A stretch of DNA of 64,000 nucleotides from Diogma glabrata (lineage: Eukaryota; Arthropoda; Insecta; Diptera; Cylindrotomidae): the NCBI GenBank assembly GCA_963693315.1, contig OY856187.1, positions 42,560,825 through 42,624,824 of the forward strand, read 5' to 3'. Numbering within the stretch: position 1 is the stretch's first letter; each line of letters opens with the position of its first letter. The position numbers were made by a program, and so were the translations under genes. Of this stretch, positions 58,501 to 64,000 are shown piece by piece. The notes beneath the pieces are model-generated. The model worked only from the letters and a program-made list of their open reading frames with translations, did not search any database and was not told the DNA's origin.

Positions 58501-60367
58501 CATAACAACGAAAGTGAATAAAATAGTTAGATGTAAAAAAAGGTGGAATAAATTTATTCAATTATAGAAAGAGGGTTATGCTCACTTTATTCAATTAAAT
58601 AAAATCGTTGTCAACGCTATATTATGTACAATGTTTTTCCTAAAGGATGGGTTGATATTTATATATACTATTTTTAAAACACTTTAGATTTTAAAACAGT
58701 TTTTGAATCATTTTATAGATTAGCATTTGGTGCAACCATTTCGTGCATCGAAAAATTAAAATTTTATTGAATGCATACAGTTACGTAATTACGTGACGAA
58801 CCAAACACTTATCAACTTACGTTATTTTCGTTTTTTATTTTAGACTAAGATCCCCACGGTGAGATAATAATATTTTATGGATCTGACCTTATCAAAATAT
58901 TATCATGTCCGATTTATACAGGGAGACATTTCATTTTTATGAAAAATAAAAAAAACATTTTCTTGTTCTTGGGAGACTGAAGATTTCACGAAAATTATTA
59001 AAATAATGTAATTACCAGTATTTTTCGTTCGTCATATTATATAAAGATAAGAAAGATACACAATCATATTAAAGAATTCAAATCATCAACATTCTTCATA
59101 TTCTTATCATAGAATGTTTTCAAGTGAAAATTAAATATTATTAATAAAATAAATTGAAATCGTATTATAATTGTGGTTTTCAGACAAATATATATCGAGA
59201 TTAAAAATTGTGTGAGAACCTTTAGCACGAATTTATTTGTTGGCTCAAGAATTTCAGTGGTAAAAAATTAATGATTCATTTTCTGCATTTTGAAATGGTT
59301 TATTGTGACGTTTGTCATATTAAACTATTAATATAATAATTATTTTGAATTTCTAGGGACCAAAAGTAGTTAATTCCTTAAATGTTAGATTTTACTTCCT
59401 TTGAACATGAAAAAAAAAAAATCATGCGTGATTAAACCGAATAAATAATGTAAACAAAATGATATTACATAAATTTTGGAAAATTCTAGAAATTAAAATG
59501 TCAGAATTACACATGTCACAGTTATATTTGCTTCTTTGTTATTCGGTTTTTAAAAGTTTGTTTATTTTGACACAATAAAAGATTGTAATTAATTACTAGC
59601 AATTAAAATTTGTTTTGCTAAACTTTGTTTTTTATTTATTTACTCCAAATGTAATTGAGATTTGGTCAACCATAAAAATAAAACCCCATGACTATAAATC
59701 GTATAACATGATAAAAATAAATTATGGTAATTTCAGTCCCTTTATATAATAATTCATCTTTTTATATTTATTTTCCATTATGGGTAAAATCATTATGTTA
59801 GATAATTTTGAAAATTAATTTTATTGAATATACATAATGGCTACAGTACAACAAAAGAAAAGTATATAAATAAAGTTGACAGAATTCATAAACCGAAAAG
59901 GTGAATCATTCGATTAACAAGTGTTCAACTGTAAAACTATCAAACGTCATTAAGATATTAAAATCAACATAACATAAAAAAAACCACACACTGAAAACAA
60001 AAATTTTTAATTTTTTATTACAAAAAAAAAATAAATTATTAATTTATAACTTTGTATAAAAGCGGTCGACCCTTTAGTTAACAACAACAAAACAAAGATA
60101 TAAAGAAATAATAAACAATTTGTAAAGTTTTCTGGATGAATAAAGAAATATAACATAAGAAAAATTATTCATTCATTATTATTCATAAAAAACAAACTAA
60201 TCGAAATATTTTCATTATTGATTATATTATAATGAAATAATGTAATTTTTATGAATTATCAATATATGAAGATAACACTTTTAGCAGTATCGTAATATCA
60301 CATAAAAATTCTATTCTGTGATTAAAAATGTCAAAGTATTGGCAAAATAATTAATTGATTAATATTA
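55561..60367. other. AT-rich non-coding DNA
   Basis: Low-complexity A-rich tracts (about 56550-57080) and unsupported frames. A small doubled motif GTCAGTACTCAGTACAGTAA lies at 56379-56425. Confidence 0.4.
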
Positions 60368-60843
60368 ACTAGGAGGGCCCGGCGTGCTTCGCTACGCTTA
60401 TAAATAAAGTTTTTGCGTAGACATTTTGTTGACGTAGAAGCAATGATTTCAAAAAGTGGTAATGAGAAATGCTACCATATAATTTTTAATTTTTCTTTTT
60501 AAATATATGAATGAAAAATAATCAGAACTCTAGCTGATCAGTTCGGATATATGAAAAATTAGCGAAGCTTACTTGAAAACTTATTTGATCGCTAATTTTT
60601 CATATGCTAATTTTTCATACGAAGCTTACTTGAAAACTTATTTGATCGCTAATTTTTCATATATCCGAACTGATCAGCTAGAGTTCTGATTATTTTTCAT
60701 TCATATATTTAAAAAGAAAAATTAAAAATTATATGGTAGCATTTCTCATTACCACTTTTTGAAATCATTGCTTCTACGTCAACAAAATGTCTACGCAAAA
60801 ACTTTATTTATAAGCGTAGCGAAGCACGCCGGGCCCTCCTAGT
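60368..60843. repeat. 476-bp palindrome of two inverted Helitron-type 3' ends
   Basis: 60368-60564 is the exact reverse complement of 60647-60843 (197 bases, no mismatch seen). The 82-base centre contains parts of a 42-base direct repeat (60564-60605 and 60620-60661). Each outer end reads, outward, GCGTAGCGAAGCACGC (a hairpin), nine bases, then CTAG followed by T. That matches the Helitron 3' terminus (hairpin, ~10 bases, CTRR, insertion 5' of T). The right end abuts the truncated Helitron replicase frame; the left end abuts unrelated AT-rich DNA. Confidence 0.85.
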
Positions 60844-62379
60844 TGTTATAAATAAAGAAGGTTTACCGAAATGTTGTACAATAGACATTGCATCCAAGTA
60901 ATTTTGATACATGTTACGTGGTGAACCGGTGAAAGAAGATGGCAAAATTACTTTACGACCAACTACTTGCATATTATCATCGCCATTGCGATTTTGATGC
61001 AAGAAATCTGTTAAATTATTGTACAAATCAGCACGAAGAGCAGATTGATTTGAACGAATGTAATGAAGCCGTGTACCTTCGATACGAACATACATATCAA
61101 CAATCCATTGAAGAAATAATTTTTGAGAACGATGCAAAAGACTAAAACCATCACGTATAGCAAGGCGATAAGATGCATATTGCAACATTGTAACTTTTGT
61201 ACGTGACACATTAGCACGTGAAGTTGAAACTAAATTATGTGGAATATTAACGTGCCACCCAGTATCACCATTTGGAAACAACAAAGGATAAGCTAAAGGA
61301 TCCAAAGAAGAATCAAGGACAAAAACAGAACGAATTTCATTTGCATTTTTTGAAAAAACAATCATATTTCTTTCAAAAGGTGGTTCACCATCATCATTTT
61401 TAAAAATAGCAGCCACATCAGTTTGAACAGCATCATTAAAACGACGAATATCACATTCTCTGTTAACTTTTATAACCATTGACACATCAGCAGTAACATT
61501 CTCAGGTCTTTCACAAAATTCATGCATTGATTTGAAAGAACGAACAAAAGGATTCACACGATCTAACTCAAAACCTATCTCACGCATAAGAAAAATTTCA
61601 CATACATTGGTATTTCTATTCATTCTCATATTAGCAGCAGTATCAACATCATAAAAATATAATTGTGCATACATTGGAGGTCGACCATAAGCAGGAATTA
61701 AAGCACCAGTACGATGATAAAAAATATTATGAATTTTAAAATGATAAATACCACGTGCAGTAGAATCCGCTATATTACATTCAGAACTGATCATTGCAAA
61801 TGCCGAATTATAGGAACGAATATTTGAAAGAAAACTTTTAGAACGTTTTTTTATAGCATTATCATTTGAATTCAATCCTTCGAAAATATTAGAGAAAAAT
61901 GCATTTTCAGAAAGAGGAGGTAAATTGACTTTGCCTTTATGGCAACACAAAGAAAACGCTTCATTATTATTTGAAGTAACTTCTCTTGCAAAATGTTTGG
62001 CATGACAAAAATGACAACTCATATCCAAAGCACCACAAACATACGAATCAAAGTTACCTGGAATCACATTCAAAGCACACTTGAACGAATCTCTCAAAAT
62101 TACAAAGGGAATTTCATCATTCACCACATTCAATTCTAAATCATTCGCAACATTCATGACACCATTCATGACACCGTTCATGACACCATTCATATCATCA
62201 ACATTCACTTCATCATTCACAACAACATCAGCTTCAGCATTCATTCCATCATTATTACCATTCATTTCATCACTCATAAAATCAACATTATTACGCATAT
62301 TACGCATATAATCTCTTTTATTCTGACGACTCGATGTACCACTCACATCCAAACGACGTTTACGACGTAGTCTTGGCAT
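60844..62379 (-). CDS. Helitron replicase, N-terminal fragment (truncated)
   Basis: The minus frame is best started at the second Met (MPRLRRKRRLDVSG, 62377-62379), where the basic Helitron N terminus begins; the frame is open to 60808. About 510 residues match Helitron_like_N: a Cys cluster 'MSCHFCHAKHFAREV', then 'FSLCCHKGKVNLPP'; 'SNIRSYNSAFAM'; 'GALIPAYGRPPMYAQLYF'; 'DPLAYPLLFPNGDTGWH'; and 'ITGSPR'-type 'TGSPRNMYQNYLDAMSIVQH'. It breaks at 'GKPSLFIT', where a complete protein would continue into the HUH/Rep nuclease and SF1 helicase. The last ~11 residues come from the palindrome. So the nickase and helicase are absent and the element cannot move by itself. A 12-base repeat (62153-62195) encodes (MNGV)3. 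Lack of stops suggests recent loss. Confidence 0.88.
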
Positions 62380-62400
62380 CGAAATAAATAAATATATCAA

Positions 62401-63429
62401 TATATATCAAAAATATGAAATAACTCAAATATCAAAATATCTCAAAAATCTTTATATCAATAAAAAACAAAATAATCGAAAAATATCGAAAACCGTCCTT
62501 CTTGAAAGATAAAAGACGACTAAAATATAAAATAAATACGACGACTGAAATGAATATAAAATAAATATAAAAATTTTCGTTTTTGTTATTCGTTGTTCGG
62601 TTCGATAGCTAATATATAAAAAAGAAAAATTTTAAAGCATTGTTTTAAAGCAAAAAGAAAGATGTATGTAAACTTATAATGCATATGTATAGAAAAAGTT
62701 TTCCGTATATAATAACTTTTTTATTTATGATCCGATTTGTTTGAATCCGGATCCGACTATAGGTTACACTAATATCAGTTAGCTGTGAAAATTTCAAATG
62801 AATCCATCTGCGAATAAAAAAGCCTAATGCTCCACAAAGTTTTAATCTAGCGTATTAATATATAAGATATTTATGTTCATTTAATTTTGCTTAATTTTTT
62901 CGTTTACAAAAAATGTATCTTACACAAACTTTTCTTTATAATTTTGAATATCAGAACGTGTCCCAGGTTTTCACTTTCCCCTTACGGCTGTTTGGGGAGG
63001 GTGTAAAAGCGTAATTTAATTTAAACTTGCTTTTAATATTATTGCAATATTTGATTTAATTTTAATTTTTATTTTTGATAACGCTCCAGCGTCTAAAAAA
63101 GACGATCAGCCTCGAAATTTGATTTAGCTATCCAACCATTCTTCTTTAATTTCCAAAACACAGGTAAACTTGATTTTACAATTCCGTGCATTACTCCTGC
63201 GGTCCTGCAGCTCGTTTATAACTATCAATCTTTGGTTATGAAATAATCTTCAGTATTGCCACCTAACAGCTCAGTCAATCTGTGTTCTTCGGCTTATAAT
63301 CGATAATTTTGTTAATGAAAAATATCATTATTGAACCTTATAAATACTGAAAAAAAGAAAATTAAAAAATTACTTTTTTCATTTTTTTAATTAAAAATAT
63401 CGCCTGCTGTATTTAAAAATGTTGCAAAT
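62401..63429. other. 5' flank of the Helitron fragment
   Basis: Presumably includes the Helitron's 5' terminus, but no certain TC-start could be picked. A GC-richer piece (CCTTACGGCTGTTTGGGGAG near 62984) is notable. No gene. Confidence 0.35.
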
Positions 63430-63813
63430 TTAATAATGAAAATGTTTGCCACAATACTCCCCCAAATTTATCAAAAATGGGACTATATAAAAGTAAAAAT
63501 GAAGGAGAGGTTTAAAGTGAAAAGCACTAAAAACGCGAGCAGGAGTTTTCGGCTCGTGTAATTGTGGAGGCAGGGTGAAATAGCCGTTGTTGAGCAATGG
63601 GATTAAATCTAGCCCTTGTGGTTGATGCTGTAGCATCAGCATCGCATTTTCTAGTTTCCGTAGAGTTCGAAGTAGAAGAACAGGATGTGTCCAAAGGAGG
63701 AGAATGGACATTATGTATCTAGACGATGTTTCGTTTGTGGGATTGAGACTAGTACTCGAAGATGGTGAGTTTTGAGTAAAATCCTCTTCAGTTACATTCT
63801 TAAAGCCAGGTTT
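63430..63813 (-). CDS. Unrecognised open frame, Ser/Pro/Leu-rich
   Basis: A 128-codon minus-strand frame begins after a stop at 63814-63816 and contains 'NVTEEDFTQNSPSSSTSLNP', then an internal ATG at 63709-63711. Its composition is more even than the AT-driven false frames nearby, with GC-ending codons in the middle. No acceptor in frame and no known domain could be identified. It might be an exon of a gene beyond the window or part of a retroelement. Confidence 0.25.
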   Translation of the reverse strand, partial: KPGFKNVTEEDFTQNSPSSSTSLNPTNETSSRYIMSILLLWTHPVLLLRTLRKLENAMLMLQHQPQGLDLIPLLNNGYFTLPPQLHEPKTPARVFSAFHFKPLLHFYFYIVPFLINLGEYCGKHFHY

Positions 63814-64000
63814 TTATCTGTCGATAGAAACTGAAATGTGTTGACGTTTACGATCAGTAACGAAATTTTTATCATCGCGGCTAATCAATGCGACATAACT
63901 TTCGTATACACCCGAAAAAATAATGGTGGCAAATCCGACAAAATTGCAGGTAAATTCGAATAAAATGACATTGTTTTGGCTCCGACGTTTTATTTAGTTA

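Noticed and set aside
60939..61217. 68-codon frames on both strands in the Helitron region
   Set aside because: Shadows of the replicase frame.

Overview
The window is AT-rich nuclear DNA from an insect; the order cannot be fixed from the sequence. The evidence is a fully spliced G-protein beta-subunit gene nearly identical to the Drosophila Gbeta13F type, the last exon of a GBD-FH3 (formin-homology-3) protein that resembles multiple wing hairs (mwh), GT-AG introns, and arthropod transposon types (Helitron, Tc1/mariner, Gypsy, LINEs, a tRNA-derived SINE, many MITEs). There are no bacterial-style operons, CRISPR arrays or rRNA genes. One 200-N assembly gap lies at 36003-36202.

Layout. 1-800: start of a decayed Gypsy-like gag (minus strand). 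1225-1800: degenerate satellite sequence, including a dense ATCGAT/CGATA array. 2197-4150: terminal coding exon of the mwh-like gene (plus). 4151-9268: intergenic or 5' flanking DNA without a convincing gene. 9276-20696: complete Gbeta13F-like gene, seven coding exons encoding 340 residues. Four introns are short, and intron 5 is about 9.95 kb and filled with a LINE relic, a perfect-TIR MITE, two copies of a 0.7-kb repeat, a SINE with perfect target duplications and a deleted mariner. 20697-24590: extremely AT-rich 3' flank. 24598-28226: a nest of transposons inside a MITE. 28490-32594: dispersed repeats, a MITE, a strong hairpin and a second intact copy of the nest's host MITE. 32654-32730: a probable first coding exon (12 codons). 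34846-43640: MITEs, the gap, LINE relics, and two LINE 3' ends in head-to-head orientation. 45130-45571: probable core promoter, 5' UTR and signal-peptide exon of a secreted protein. 47535-48180: a four-copy ~150-bp tandem repeat. 50424-52350: LTR retrotransposon fragment (3' LTR, gag, start of protease). 52479-53005: a MITE. 60368-62379: a Helitron replicase N-terminal fragment joined to a 476-bp palindrome made of two inverted Helitron-like 3' ends.

Host genes (mwh-like, Gbeta13F, and the first exons at 32.7 kb and 45.5 kb) are all on the plus strand. Nothing suggests that they act together. The heaviest biology in the window is transposon insertion: several insertions can be ordered in time because one element interrupts another whose uninterrupted copy is also present here. 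All family names come from motif recognition by eye; no database search was run.
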